64,000 nucleotides of DNA. It comes from an uncultured Synergistales bacterium (lineage in GTDB: Bacteria > Synergistota > Synergistia > Synergistales > Aminobacteriaceae). Location: contig CAJOGI010000003.1 of assembly GCA_905234075.1 (NCBI GenBank), forward strand, positions 1 through 64,000, given 5' to 3'. Under the pieces are notes generated by a model, which saw only the letters and a list, made by a program, of their open reading frames with translations, had not been told where the DNA came from and made no database searches. The position numbers and the translations under genes were made by a program. Positions 51,981 through 60,092 of this stretch are shown in pieces; position 1 is the stretch's first letter; the number at the start of each line of letters is the position of its first letter.

Positions 51981-53512
51981 TGAAATTTTTTCTTCAGCAA
52001 AATCACGAGGCCGAGAGCAAATAATGAAATCCCTGAGTTACAGCCGCTTCCCGAAGAACTTAAAATATTTTTACTTTCTTCATCAGCGTCCTGCATGAGC
52101 CATTCGCTTAATAATGCTTTTATCTCCGTGCTTAACTCTTCTTCCATTTTATTTATCGTAACCCCGTGAGAGTTCGTTGAAGATATAAACACATGAATAT
52201 TTTGATTGTCCGTCTCCGGAAGCCTCATAAAATACCAAGGGTCGGAATCGCCGTAAATCATTATTACATTGCTCGTGTTTGTCTGTGTCCATTCAAGCAT
52301 TTTATTCCGCGTGGCAGGATTGAATTTGAATGTGTCTAACTGTTCTTGAGTGAAATCTGAGAGAGCTATATAATTTTTTTCCGTTTCTGCCGTGAAATCC
52401 ATTGAAAGCCCTATCTTTGCTAACTCATCGCGCAGAGGCTGTAAACGCATACCGTAATTTCCGTTCTCTGTAACCGCATGTACCACATAAGGAAAAGATA
52501 ATTCTTTATTTTCCGAAAGAGGGTTATCATTTACGCGAATTAAAATTAAAGTTAAAAGCGCGTCCAAGAATTTTTGATTTTCTTTAACGTCAGGCGTAGA
52601 AAGATCATCACTGCGCGGAGTAATTTTCATGACTTCATCAAACGAGGCAAAATTTTGCTCATACTGCCATTCTACGAACACTAAATCTGCAATATCTACT
52701 TCAAAATCAAGAGAGGCAGTTTTAAGCGGATATTTATTGTCTAAATATAAATCGTTTGAAATAATAAGCGGCTGTAAATAATCGCGGTTTTTTATAGCCT
52801 CAACCTGAAAATCAAGCATTAAATCGCGGTATTCTTTTGCTTTTTCTTCACCGTAGCGTTCATTTCCGATTGTGTTATAAATTGCATTGAAGGCGCGGTC
52901 GTCATCTATGCCGTCGCAGAACGGCGCAACATACGAAACATAAGCGTCTGCATCATTCGGGAAATAATAAGCGAAAACGTTTGTTGCCTGTCCTCCCTTG
53001 CTTGCTCCAGTGAAGACCCAGCGGCCTGAAAGAATTTCTTTTAACTGCTCAATTATGTTATGAAAATCATTCGAGGCGTTTTCGTCAGTTAAATATTCCC
53101 ATAAAGCTGTGCTTTCGCTTGAAAGTCCTTCAGGTTTTGACTTTGAAAAAAATCTATATTCGACATTAATAAAATTTCCGTTGTACATTTTAGAAATTTC
53201 ATGCTCGTCATCTTTTTCAAAATTTTTCTCATAAAGTTCATAGCCGCTGGTGTAGATTACATTGACATTGTCATAACCTTTGAATCCTATCTCAACGCGC
53301 TGTGTGAAAGTTCCTAAATCAGGATTGTTCCAGTCAAGATACTGCGCAAAAGTTACAACATATTTTTCTGCAAAAGGCTTTGAGTCTCCGCTCTGCACTA
53401 TCTCATCAACAGAAACAACTCCATCAAGTGTTAATAAATCATCTTTGAATGAGGCCGCTGACGTTCCGCAAAACGATAAAAGCAAAAATAATAATAAAAA
53501 AATTTTTTTCAT
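51974..53512 (-). CDS. S37 (PS-10)-type secreted peptidase with Synergist-CTERM anchor
   Basis: A 512-residue exported protein. A signal peptide (1-20) precedes an alpha/beta-hydrolase-like PS-10 domain: GASKGGQ near residue 169 with nucleophile Ser171, VAPFCDGIDDDRAF near 195, and later MIYGDSDPW and SSTNSHG for the acid and histidine. The last 28 residues (SGSGCNSG, a hydrophobic helix, then KKKF) match the Synergist-CTERM sorting signal, which would hold the protein at the outer surface. Family members are amino- or tripeptidyl-peptidases; substrate unknown here. Confidence 0.83.
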   Translation of the reverse strand: MKKIFLLLFLLLSFCGTSAASFKDDLLTLDGVVSVDEIVQSGDSKPFAEKYVVTFAQYLDWNNPDLGTFTQRVEIGFKGYDNVNVIYTSGYELYEKNFEKDDEHEISKMYNGNFINVEYRFFSKSKPEGLSSESTALWEYLTDENASNDFHNIIEQLKEILSGRWVFTGASKGGQATNVFAYYFPNDADAYVSYVAPFCDGIDDDRAFNAIYNTIGNERYGEEKAKEYRDLMLDFQVEAIKNRDYLQPLIISNDLYLDNKYPLKTASLDFEVDIADLVFVEWQYEQNFASFDEVMKITPRSDDLSTPDVKENQKFLDALLTLILIRVNDNPLSENKELSFPYVVHAVTENGNYGMRLQPLRDELAKIGLSMDFTAETEKNYIALSDFTQEQLDTFKFNPATRNKMLEWTQTNTSNVIMIYGDSDPWYFMRLPETDNQNIHVFISSTNSHGVTINKMEEELSTEIKALLSEWLMQDADEESKNILSSSGSGCNSGISLFALGLVILLKKKFHS

Positions 53513-53531
53513 GAAAATATATTTACTCCTA

Positions 53532-55007
53532 TTAACTTTTAGCTAATTTTGTTAAATTTTCTTCAACGTCTGAAAGTTTTTCGCGCTCTCCGAATAATAA
53601 TAAAGTGTCGTCAGCCTGCAGTATAGTGTTGCCCTTTGGAATTAAAAATTTAGAGCCGCGATTAATTAATAAAATTGCAACTCCTTCCGGGAATTTTAAT
53701 TCGCTGACCGTATGACCGACTACAGCAGCTTCGGGCATAATGTCAACTTCGCGTGTTTCTTCACTGCCGCTGCCGGGCGTAATGTCAAAAGCTAACGGGT
53801 AAGTTTTCGCCTCTCTTACAACCGCGTCGAGCTTCAATAATTTTGCAACGTAGGCAAGAGTTTTTCCCTGTAACATTACCGAAGTTAAGACAACAAAGAA
53901 AATTAAATTGAACATATATTTTGCCTGCGGGTGTCCGTCAGTCAGCGGATAAGTCGCTAAAATGATCGGCACTGCTCCGCGCAGACCCGTCCACGAAACA
54001 AATAATTTTTCGCGGAAATTATAGCGGCTGAATAAACTCCCTATAAAGACAGCTAAAGGCCGGGCAACGAACATTAACGCGAATGAGATTAAAAGTCCGA
54101 CGTTTATAACTGAAAAATTAATTAACTCTTTAGGATTTACGAGAAGTCCAAGAACTAAGAACATTATTATCTGCATGAGCCAAGCGAAGCCGTCGTGAAA
54201 TTTCTGAAGGCTGTATTTATAGAGAAAATCTCCCTCGCACATGACAATTCCGCAGACATAAACAGCTAAGTAGCCGTTGCCGTAAACTGTCTCGGTAATT
54301 CCGAAAGTCGTTAAGACTATGCAGATTCCCCAGACGGGATATAGAGCCTCGTTAGCAACTTCTAATCGTTGTATCATGTAACACGCAAAGCGTCCCATTA
54401 AAAAGCCCATAGCTCCGCCCGCGAGCATTTGAACGACAAATTTTATAGCCAGTTCAATTACAGGCACGTCGGGAGTACTTAGCCAGCTCAACGCCGTCAA
54501 AGTTAAGAAAACCGCCATAGGGTCGTTGCTGCCTGACTCAAATTCGAGCAGAGGCTTCAATGTTCCCTGAAGGCCGACTTTTTGAGTCCTCAAGATTGAA
54601 AAAACCGCAGCCGCGTCCGTCGATGAAATTATCGCGCCCAATAAAAATGCGTCCTTGAAATTAAACTGCGGAAGCATGAAAATTATTAACGCTGCGAAAA
54701 TTGCTGTCAATAGCACTCCTAAAGTTGAAAGCACAACTCCTTGAGTTACTATGGGCTTGACGTCCGACCACTTAGTTTGAAAACCGCCCGAAAAAAGAAT
54801 AAACGCGAGCGCGAAGCTTCCGACCTGATTGGCCGCATTAGCGTCGCTGAAGTCCAGACCTCCCGGCCCGTCAACTCCGGCCAACATTCCTATAGCTAAA
54901 AATAAAATTAACGCAGGCACTTTGATTTTTTCTGACAGCGTACCTGCAACAAGGCTCATAAAAAATAAAAGACCTGCAACTAGAAAAGGATTGATTACCT
55001 GAAGCAA
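53532..55007 (-). CDS. CPA1-family cation/proton antiporter (NhaP2/CvrA-type)
   Basis: A 491-residue protein with about a dozen membrane helices, then a C-terminal TrkA-C domain (about 405-490, with GHTVSELKFPEGVAILLINR). IISSTDAAAVFS near 128 is the ion-binding Asp-Asp-type motif of this family, and FVSWTGLRGAVPI near 338 is the other signature. The TrkA-C suggests K+(or Na+)/H+ exchange gated by ligand. TTG start with AGGAGG nine bases upstream. Confidence 0.9.
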   Translation of the reverse strand: MLQVINPFLVAGLLFFMSLVAGTLSEKIKVPALILFLAIGMLAGVDGPGGLDFSDANAANQVGSFALAFILFSGGFQTKWSDVKPIVTQGVVLSTLGVLLTAIFAALIIFMLPQFNFKDAFLLGAIISSTDAAAVFSILRTQKVGLQGTLKPLLEFESGSNDPMAVFLTLTALSWLSTPDVPVIELAIKFVVQMLAGGAMGFLMGRFACYMIQRLEVANEALYPVWGICIVLTTFGITETVYGNGYLAVYVCGIVMCEGDFLYKYSLQKFHDGFAWLMQIIMFLVLGLLVNPKELINFSVINVGLLISFALMFVARPLAVFIGSLFSRYNFREKLFVSWTGLRGAVPIILATYPLTDGHPQAKYMFNLIFFVVLTSVMLQGKTLAYVAKLLKLDAVVREAKTYPLAFDITPGSGSEETREVDIMPEAAVVGHTVSELKFPEGVAILLINRGSKFLIPKGNTILQADDTLLLFGEREKLSDVEENLTKLAKS

Positions 55008-55056
55008 AGAAAATTTTCCTCCTAAATTTTATTATTTTTATATTCTATTCTACATT

Positions 55057-55560
55057 CTATATTTTAAGTTTTGCGATAAGCTGGGAATTATTTTCTTCAA
55101 TAAGCCGCCTGACATCTTCGAGAGTAACGGCGTGCATTTTCTCTTCATGTCTCTCCCACCACCTGTTGACGAACAGCAGAAGCAGCAGCGCACCGAATAA
55201 AACTAAAAGCCAGTATAAAAAATTATGAACATCGCCTACTCGTTTTTCTAAGCTGTCAATGCGGTTTGATAAATCCCTGTAACTTACGTCAATACGGCCA
55301 GACAAGTCCTTATAATTCCCGTCAATACGGCTCGACAGTTCCTTATAATTTCCGTCGATTCGTTCGGATAACGCTTTAATGTTGCCATCAATTCTATTTC
55401 CAAGATTTTCTATTTCGTTATGCAGTCTTAGAAATAGAGCCTCCATTTTCGCGTCAAAAACATCTTGCCGCACATATACGCTCATGTCCTCCGAGACAGC
55501 CCCGTAAGATAATGAAGGCACTAAAAATATTAATAACGCTGTTAAAAATATTTTTTTCAT
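55057..55560 (-). CDS. Exported coiled-coil protein with 11-residue tandem repeats
   Basis: A protein of about 167 residues. MKKIF at 55560 is the likely start (GGAG nine bases upstream); a signal peptide ends near SYG-AVS. Residues about 45-105 hold four to five copies of an 11-residue unit (RIDGNYKELSS and variants), a right-handed coiled-coil pattern; a membrane helix (about 115-135, YWLLVLFGALLLLLF) and a C-terminal polar tail follow. It resembles phage hemolysin-XhlA-like membrane coiled coils but is not clearly one. The 33-bp DNA repeat is also visible. Confidence 0.65.
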   Translation of the reverse strand: MKKIFLTALLIFLVPSLSYGAVSEDMSVYVRQDVFDAKMEALFLRLHNEIENLGNRIDGNIKALSERIDGNYKELSSRIDGNYKDLSGRIDVSYRDLSNRIDSLEKRVGDVHNFLYWLLVLFGALLLLLFVNRWWERHEEKMHAVTLEDVRRLIEENNSQLIAKLKI

Positions 55561-55643
55561 CAGCAGACACTCCATTCTTAAAATTATTATTGCTGCGTGA
55601 ATTAAAGCAGTTTTTCTATTTTAAGGCAAGGGCATAAAAAATC

Positions 55644-55671
55644 TTGACAGATAATTTTTTTTTATTATAAT
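55644..55671 (+). promoter_or_regulatory. Consensus sigma-70 promoter of a candidate small RNA
   Basis: TTGACA (55644-55649) and TATAAT (55666-55671) are exact consensus hexamers 16 bases apart. No protein gene follows within 500 bases on the + strand, and a terminator follows at 55817. Confidence 0.75.
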
Positions 55672-55677
55672 GTTTGA

Positions 55678-55850
55678 CATAACGAACAAATATAGAATAA
55701 AAAATTACTCAAAAACTTTTTCCTGCAAGAAAGTTTTTTGAAAGTAAAAATGAAATTATAAAACTTGTTCTTGTTCGATCGTTTTAGTTTTACCCCCCTC
55801 AAATAATGAAATAAATCTGCGGAAGCTCAAAGGGTTTTCGCAGTTTTTTT
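55678..55850 (+). ncRNA. Candidate small regulatory RNA (about 173 nt)
   Basis: Bounded by a consensus promoter and an intrinsic terminator. CGAACAA (55683-55689) pairs with TTGTTCG (55771-55777); inside it TCAAAAACTTT (55709-55719) pairs with the AAAGTTTTTTGA end near 55741, giving a long hairpin. A single-stranded ACCCCCCTC segment (55792-55800) lies before the terminator and is complementary to Shine-Dalgarno GAGGGGGG-like sequence, which suggests a base-pairing regulator. I see no tmRNA, SRP, 6S or RNase P features. Expression is inferred only. Confidence 0.55.
55817..55850 (+). terminator. Intrinsic terminator of the candidate small RNA
   Basis: CTGCGGAA (55817-55824) pairs with TTTCGCAG (55836-55843, one G-T pair), followed by seven T (55844-55850). 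Confidence 0.75.
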
Positions 55851-55899
55851 ATTGCGTAAAAATTTTCATGGACACTCAGAAAAAAATTAAATCATTTTT

Positions 55900-56065
55900 T
55901 CGGAAGCTCTCAAAAAATTTTTGATTCTATTTTTTTAATCAGCTCTGAAAAATTTTATAAGCACAAAAAAATTTTGAAATTTCTGTAGGTGTAAATGTAG
56001 TTGCAAAAATATTTTTCTCTGGAATTTTTTGAATGAATAGAAAAATGAACGTAAATATTTTATCA
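55900..56065 (-). repeat. Dispersed A+T-rich intergenic element, copy D, with upstream extended -10
   Basis: On the - strand TGATAAAAT (56057-56065) is an extended -10; the core then begins at about 56010 with TTTTGCAACTAC and ends with TAGAATC at 55923-55929, then a T-run. Copy D faces the opposite direction from copies B and C. Confidence 0.63.
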
Positions 56066-56176
56066 CAAAAACTTTTTTTTTGAGATAAAATTAAAAAATA
56101 AAAAAATTTTGCTCGCATTGCGGCTGATATATAATAGGCAGGATGAAATTTAATTTTTATGGAAGGAGTAATTTTT

Positions 56177-56761
56177 ATGTCAAAAAAATTCGCGTTTATG
56201 TCAGTAATTTTTGCCTTGCTGCTTGTCTGCGCTTCCGTTGCTTTTGCTTACGTTGCCAGCCCCGTGCCGCCATCAAAAGGCCAATGGGGGTTTGCGCTTG
56301 AAAGTTCTTTGCCTCTCTACGAAAAAGCCGACTCTAATTCAGATTCAGAATATGTTGATTTTGATGACGAATGGTTCAAAGTTCCCAGTGCTGTCCGGGA
56401 CGATAACAATATGTTATGGTACAAAGTAAAGATCGGCAAAAAAAGCGGCTGGCTCGCTCAAAACGGCATTAGATTAAAATTACAGGCCGGGAAAAGTAAA
56501 TCGGCTACAAATCTTTATAAATCATACAGAAAAAATAAAAGTGCTCTTCAGCCGCTGCTCGGACTTGATCAGGACGAAATACGCTCGAAGCTCGGAACGC
56601 CGACAATGCGCGAGACACCGTATGAAGAAGCCGACGTTAATATTCTTTCATACGAGCTTTCCGACAGAAATATGACGCTTGTTGTAACTCTGCGCGACGG
56701 TGAAGTCGAAGAAGCAAGATTTTTTGACGGACGTGCCGGTCAGACAGATACAGATAATTAA
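56177..56761 (+). CDS. Exported SH3-like protein, first of a tandem pair
   Basis: About 194 residues. ATG at 56177 is preferred: GGAAGGAG lies 9 bases upstream and overlaps the longer frame's start. A signal peptide ends at AFA (near 24). Residues about 35-90 are an SH3-like domain (ALESSLPLYEKAD..., WYKVKIGKKSGWLAQNG), and a C-terminal SmpA/OmlA-like part has DEIRSKLGTPTMRETP. It probably sits in the periplasm. Its neighbour is a clear paralogue. Confidence 0.68.
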   Translation: MSKKFAFMSVIFALLLVCASVAFAYVASPVPPSKGQWGFALESSLPLYEKADSNSDSEYVDFDDEWFKVPSAVRDDNNMLWYKVKIGKKSGWLAQNGIRLKLQAGKSKSATNLYKSYRKNKSALQPLLGLDQDEIRSKLGTPTMRETPYEEADVNILSYELSDRNMTLVVTLRDGEVEEARFFDGRAGQTDTDN

Positions 56762-56801
56762 TTTCTATTATTAATTTTTAAAAATTTTTTTAAGGAGTTT
56801 T

Positions 56802-57452
56802 ATGTTAAGTATGTCAAAGAAATTTTTATTATTATTCGTGTTGAGTGCCTGTGTATTAAATTTTCCGTTTAGTCTTGACGCTCAAGAGCGTACGATGCAG
56901 CCTGTTCCCTCAAAAGGCCAGTGGGCATTCGCGCTTGAAAATTCTCTTCCGGTTTATGAACAGCCTGACGCAAAGGCGGACGCTGAGACCGTCGAATTTC
57001 CTGAATCGTGGCTGAAACTTCTTGGCTCTCGAAGAGACGAAGAGGGCTCTTTATGGTACAAAGTTAAGATCGGTAAAAAGATCGGCTGGCTTGCACAGAA
57101 CGGCGTTTTGTTGAAGATAGGCCCGAAAAGCAAAACAGCGTCGGATCTTTACGACACTTACACAAAAAATACGAAGAAGGCCAAGAAAAATCCCGAACTT
57201 TTTGCCAGCGAAGACCCTGCGGAATGTAAAGCCTTTTTAGGTTTCAATCCTTTGGGAATGAGCGAGGCTTCCATTCAAAAAAGGCTGGGCACGCCGACAG
57301 CACGCTACACGGATTTCATAGAAAGTCAGTTCACAACTTTTTCATACGAACTTCCTACAAAAAATATTACGTTTGATGTCTGTATGCAGGACGGAAAAGT
57401 TTACGCTATTGAGCTCAGAAGCGGACGCGCCGGAGACATAAAATTAAATTAA
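56802..57452 (+). CDS. Exported SH3-like protein, second of a tandem pair
   Basis: A 216-residue paralogue of the preceding gene. A signal peptide ends near LDA-QE; the SH3-like region has VPSKGQWAFALENSLPVYEQPDA and KVKIGKKIGWLAQNG, and the C-terminal part GMSEASIQKRLGTPTARYTDF. Sequence and order match its neighbour, so they arose by tandem duplication. ATG at 56802 lies four bases after AAGGAG; ATG at 56811 is possible. Confidence 0.68.
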   Translation: MLSMSKKFLLLFVLSACVLNFPFSLDAQERTMQPVPSKGQWAFALENSLPVYEQPDAKADAETVEFPESWLKLLGSRRDEEGSLWYKVKIGKKIGWLAQNGVLLKIGPKSKTASDLYDTYTKNTKKAKKNPELFASEDPAECKAFLGFNPLGMSEASIQKRLGTPTARYTDFIESQFTTFSYELPTKNITFDVCMQDGKVYAIELRSGRAGDIKLN

Positions 57453-57464
57453 ATTTAAGTTAAA

Positions 57465-58388
57465 TTGAATTTCGCGCTTGTTCTAAGTCTTGCGGTATTG
57501 ACCGACAGAATTTTAGGCGACCCGAAAAATTTTCCTCACCCCGTAAAATTAATCGGGCGCGTTATAAATTTCTGGCAAAAAATTTTATTTACCGATAAAG
57601 ATTCATTTATTCGCGGCCTCGCTCTGTGTGTTTTGACTTTATGCACGGCGGGGCTTTTTGTTTTTGCGCTGCTTTATCTGTCGAAAAATAATTTTTTTGT
57701 TCAAGTTTATTTGATTTATTCGGCTCTTGCGTGGCGCGACCTGAAGGACGAGACTGAAAAAATTTTTTTTGCCCTGTTGAAAAATAATTTAGACGAGGCG
57801 CGAAAATTTTTATCGTTCGTTGTCGGCCGGGACACTGAAAAATTAAACGCAGCTGAAATAATTTGCGCGGTCATTGAGACAATTTCAGAGAACTCTATTG
57901 ACGGAGTAATCTCAGTGATTTTTTTTGCGGCCTTAGGAAATTTTTTCTTCAGCTCTTACGGAATGATTTTAAGCGTATGGCTCTTCAAAGCTGCCAGCAC
58001 ATTAGACTCAATGGTCGGTTATGAGAGCTATGAAAAATTCGGCTTTGCTTCGGCAAAACTTGATGACGTTCTAAATTTTATTCCTGCCCGTCTCGGAGGT
58101 TTGATTATCGTAATGTCGGGCGGAAATTTTTTCAGTGCTCTCAAAATTTTTTTACAGGACCGAAAAAAACATAAAAGTCCCAACAGTGCGCACGGTGAAA
58201 GCGCGTTCGCCGGAACATTAAATATAAAACTGGGCGGAGGAGCTTTTTATGATGGAATTTTTGAGCCGCGTCCGTTCATTAATGAAAATGCACGCGAGCC
58301 GGAAATTTTTGATATTGTAAGAGCTTGGAACTTGTTGGATATTTCCTGCGCTTTGTTCGCGTTGCTGATGATTATTATAGAAATTTAG
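57465..58388 (+). CDS. cbiB: Adenosylcobinamide-phosphate synthase (CbiB/CobD)
   Basis: A 307-residue membrane enzyme joining cobyric acid with aminopropanol (phosphate) in cobalamin synthesis. TDRILGDPKNFPHPVKLIGR near the N-terminus is the family signature, with ENSIDGVISVIFF near 143, ALVWLFKAASTLDSMVGY near 175, and NSAHGESAFAGTL near 243. It starts with TTG; no clear ribosome site. No other cobalamin gene is in the window. Methylmalonyl-CoA chemistry nearby may use its product. Confidence 0.9.
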   Translation: MNFALVLSLAVLTDRILGDPKNFPHPVKLIGRVINFWQKILFTDKDSFIRGLALCVLTLCTAGLFVFALLYLSKNNFFVQVYLIYSALAWRDLKDETEKIFFALLKNNLDEARKFLSFVVGRDTEKLNAAEIICAVIETISENSIDGVISVIFFAALGNFFFSSYGMILSVWLFKAASTLDSMVGYESYEKFGFASAKLDDVLNFIPARLGGLIIVMSGGNFFSALKIFLQDRKKHKSPNSAHGESAFAGTLNIKLGGGAFYDGIFEPRPFINENAREPEIFDIVRAWNLLDISCALFALLMIIIEI

Positions 58389-58439
58389 GGATCAGGAAAA
58401 AAATCCCAACCCCTAAATTTTAATTTTTTAGCTTAAATC

Positions 58440-59909
58440 TTAAATATCTTCTTCAGGAGCAAGTTCGGTCGTTCTTGTTTTCGGAGGCATGATTACCGAG
58501 AAAATGATGAAGAAGATAAAACCTGCGACAAGTCCCGGAATTATTGGCTGATTTATGTGCATTCCGAAAATATTTCCGCCTGAGAATCTCTCAAGATAAA
58601 CTACAATGACAGTTCCTGCGATTAACGAAGCTATAGTGCCGGCCTTAGAAGCTCCCGTCCAGTACATGCCCATGATATACGGGAACAACGAGCCTGCGGC
58701 GCGGAGAGTGAAGCTGAACATCAAGATAGATACAATGCTTTGAGTGTTGTAAAGCGCGATGAACATAGACACAGCTCCGACGAGGAACATTGAAATCTGT
58801 GTAACGCGCATAACTTCTTTGCTGCTTGCGTTCTTTCTGATGAACTGCTTATAAATATCGTTGGCAAAAATTGCGCCTGCTCCGAGCATGTCAGAATCTG
58901 CCGAAGACATTGTAGCCGATATAATGCCGGCGAAAAGAAGTCCGCATATTATCGGAGGCATGACTTCCATAGCGAGGACAGGAAGGGCGTATCTTGCTCC
59001 GACATTCGCAAAATCTGACGCTGAAAATTTTCCCATGTTAATGAGAGCAAGCATGATAATTCCCAAAATCGTCGGGATAAACGCATAAACGAAATTAATA
59101 ACAGCTGCCCAGAATGATCCGATTGTTGCGGCCTTAGTATCTTTTGCGGCGTAGTAACGCGACACGGCCTCCTGACCTACTGCGAAAGTAGCGACATACA
59201 TTATAGTTAATGATATTATGTCAATAATGCCGTAGCTTTTTCCAGGCCCGTCCAGAAGTTTCAAAGTGCCCTCAGGAATATTCGCAACTACAGCGTCCCA
59301 GCCGCCTGCAAAATTCAAGGCGAAGGGCACCGCGATAATCATTCCTGCCACGATTAAAAACACCTGAACGTTATCAGTTATAGTTACGCTCCACAAGCCG
59401 CCCATGATCGAATACAGAGTGATTACTATCGAAATTATAATTACGGCTGTCTTGTAGCTTATTCCGAGCATTGTCGAGCAGATTACTGCTGAGGCTATAA
59501 TCTGTCCTGCCGTAAGCCCGATAAGGGGCAGCAGCATAATTATTGAAGTTATGCCCCCGCAAGCCTGTCCGTAGCGTCTCCTGAAATATTCTGGAACGGT
59601 CTTGACTTCTGAAAGACGGAACTTCGGAGCAAGGAAGCACAAAATTATAAAGGCAAGTCCCATCGTAGCGATGTACCATGAAGCACTAAGCCCGAAGCCC
59701 GACATTCCGTTTTGAACAACGCCGAGCGAACTTCCTCCGCCGATTTCCGTCGCCGCTAATGTTCCGGCCATCATCAACGGGCCAAGCCTTCTGCCTGCAA
59801 CAACAAAATCGGTGTTGTTCTTGACTTTTGTCGATGAGTACCAGCCGATCCAGAGCATGAAGAGCATGTAAGCAACTACTATAACAACTACAGTTAAGTT
59901 AGCCTGCAT
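58440..59909 (-). CDS. Sodium:solute symporter (SSS family)
   Basis: A 489-residue transporter with about 13 membrane helices. VAGRRLGPLMMAGTLAATEIGGG near 40-60 and PEYFRRRYGQACGGITSI near 105 are SSS signatures; AGIISATMSSADSDMLGAGAIF near 320 is the sodium-site helix. The family covers proline, pantothenate, sialate and sugar carriers; substrate cannot be told from sequence. As the last gene after the FMN/rhodanese, propeller and UlaE-like genes it may carry the locus substrate, though a terminator intervenes. Confidence 0.88.
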   Translation of the reverse strand: MQANLTVVVIVVAYMLFMLWIGWYSSTKVKNNTDFVVAGRRLGPLMMAGTLAATEIGGGSSLGVVQNGMSGFGLSASWYIATMGLAFIILCFLAPKFRLSEVKTVPEYFRRRYGQACGGITSIIMLLPLIGLTAGQIIASAVICSTMLGISYKTAVIIISIVITLYSIMGGLWSVTITDNVQVFLIVAGMIIAVPFALNFAGGWDAVVANIPEGTLKLLDGPGKSYGIIDIISLTIMYVATFAVGQEAVSRYYAAKDTKAATIGSFWAAVINFVYAFIPTILGIIMLALINMGKFSASDFANVGARYALPVLAMEVMPPIICGLLFAGIISATMSSADSDMLGAGAIFANDIYKQFIRKNASSKEVMRVTQISMFLVGAVSMFIALYNTQSIVSILMFSFTLRAAGSLFPYIMGMYWTGASKAGTIASLIAGTVIVVYLERFSGGNIFGMHINQPIIPGLVAGFIFFIIFSVIMPPKTRTTELAPEEDI

Positions 59910-60041
59910 AAATAAACAATCCTTTCTTTGCTGTAAATTTTTATAAAAGCAAATATATTATACTTGCTGCTTATTTTACCGTGAATATTAAAAATTTTTT
60001 TTGAGAGAAAATTTTGAGAGAGAGAAAATTTTGAAAGAAAT

Positions 60042-60077
60042 AAAAAAAAGGTGAAAGAAAAAATTTTCTCCCACCTC
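60042..60077 (-). terminator. Intrinsic terminator after the FMN/rhodanese gene
   Basis: On the - strand GAGGTGGGAGAAAATTT and its near complement ending in CACCT form a long stem, followed by eight T. It separates the FMN/rhodanese gene from the symporter, so the symporter may have its own promoter or depend on read-through. Confidence 0.7.
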
Positions 60078-60092
60078 AAAAATTTTTAGATT

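Larger units (their letters stand above)
55576..56176. other. Non-coding 600-bp gap with a candidate small RNA and element copy D
   Basis: This divergent gap, the largest in the window, has no convincing protein gene. It holds a consensus promoter at 55644, a candidate RNA to about 55850, element copy D (55900-56065), and a TATAAT near 56131 that probably serves the SH3-like gene pair. Confidence 0.7.

Noticed and set aside
55790-55810. CRISPR-like repeat (GTTTTAG...) near 55781
   Set aside because: Single occurrence with no spacers or second copy.
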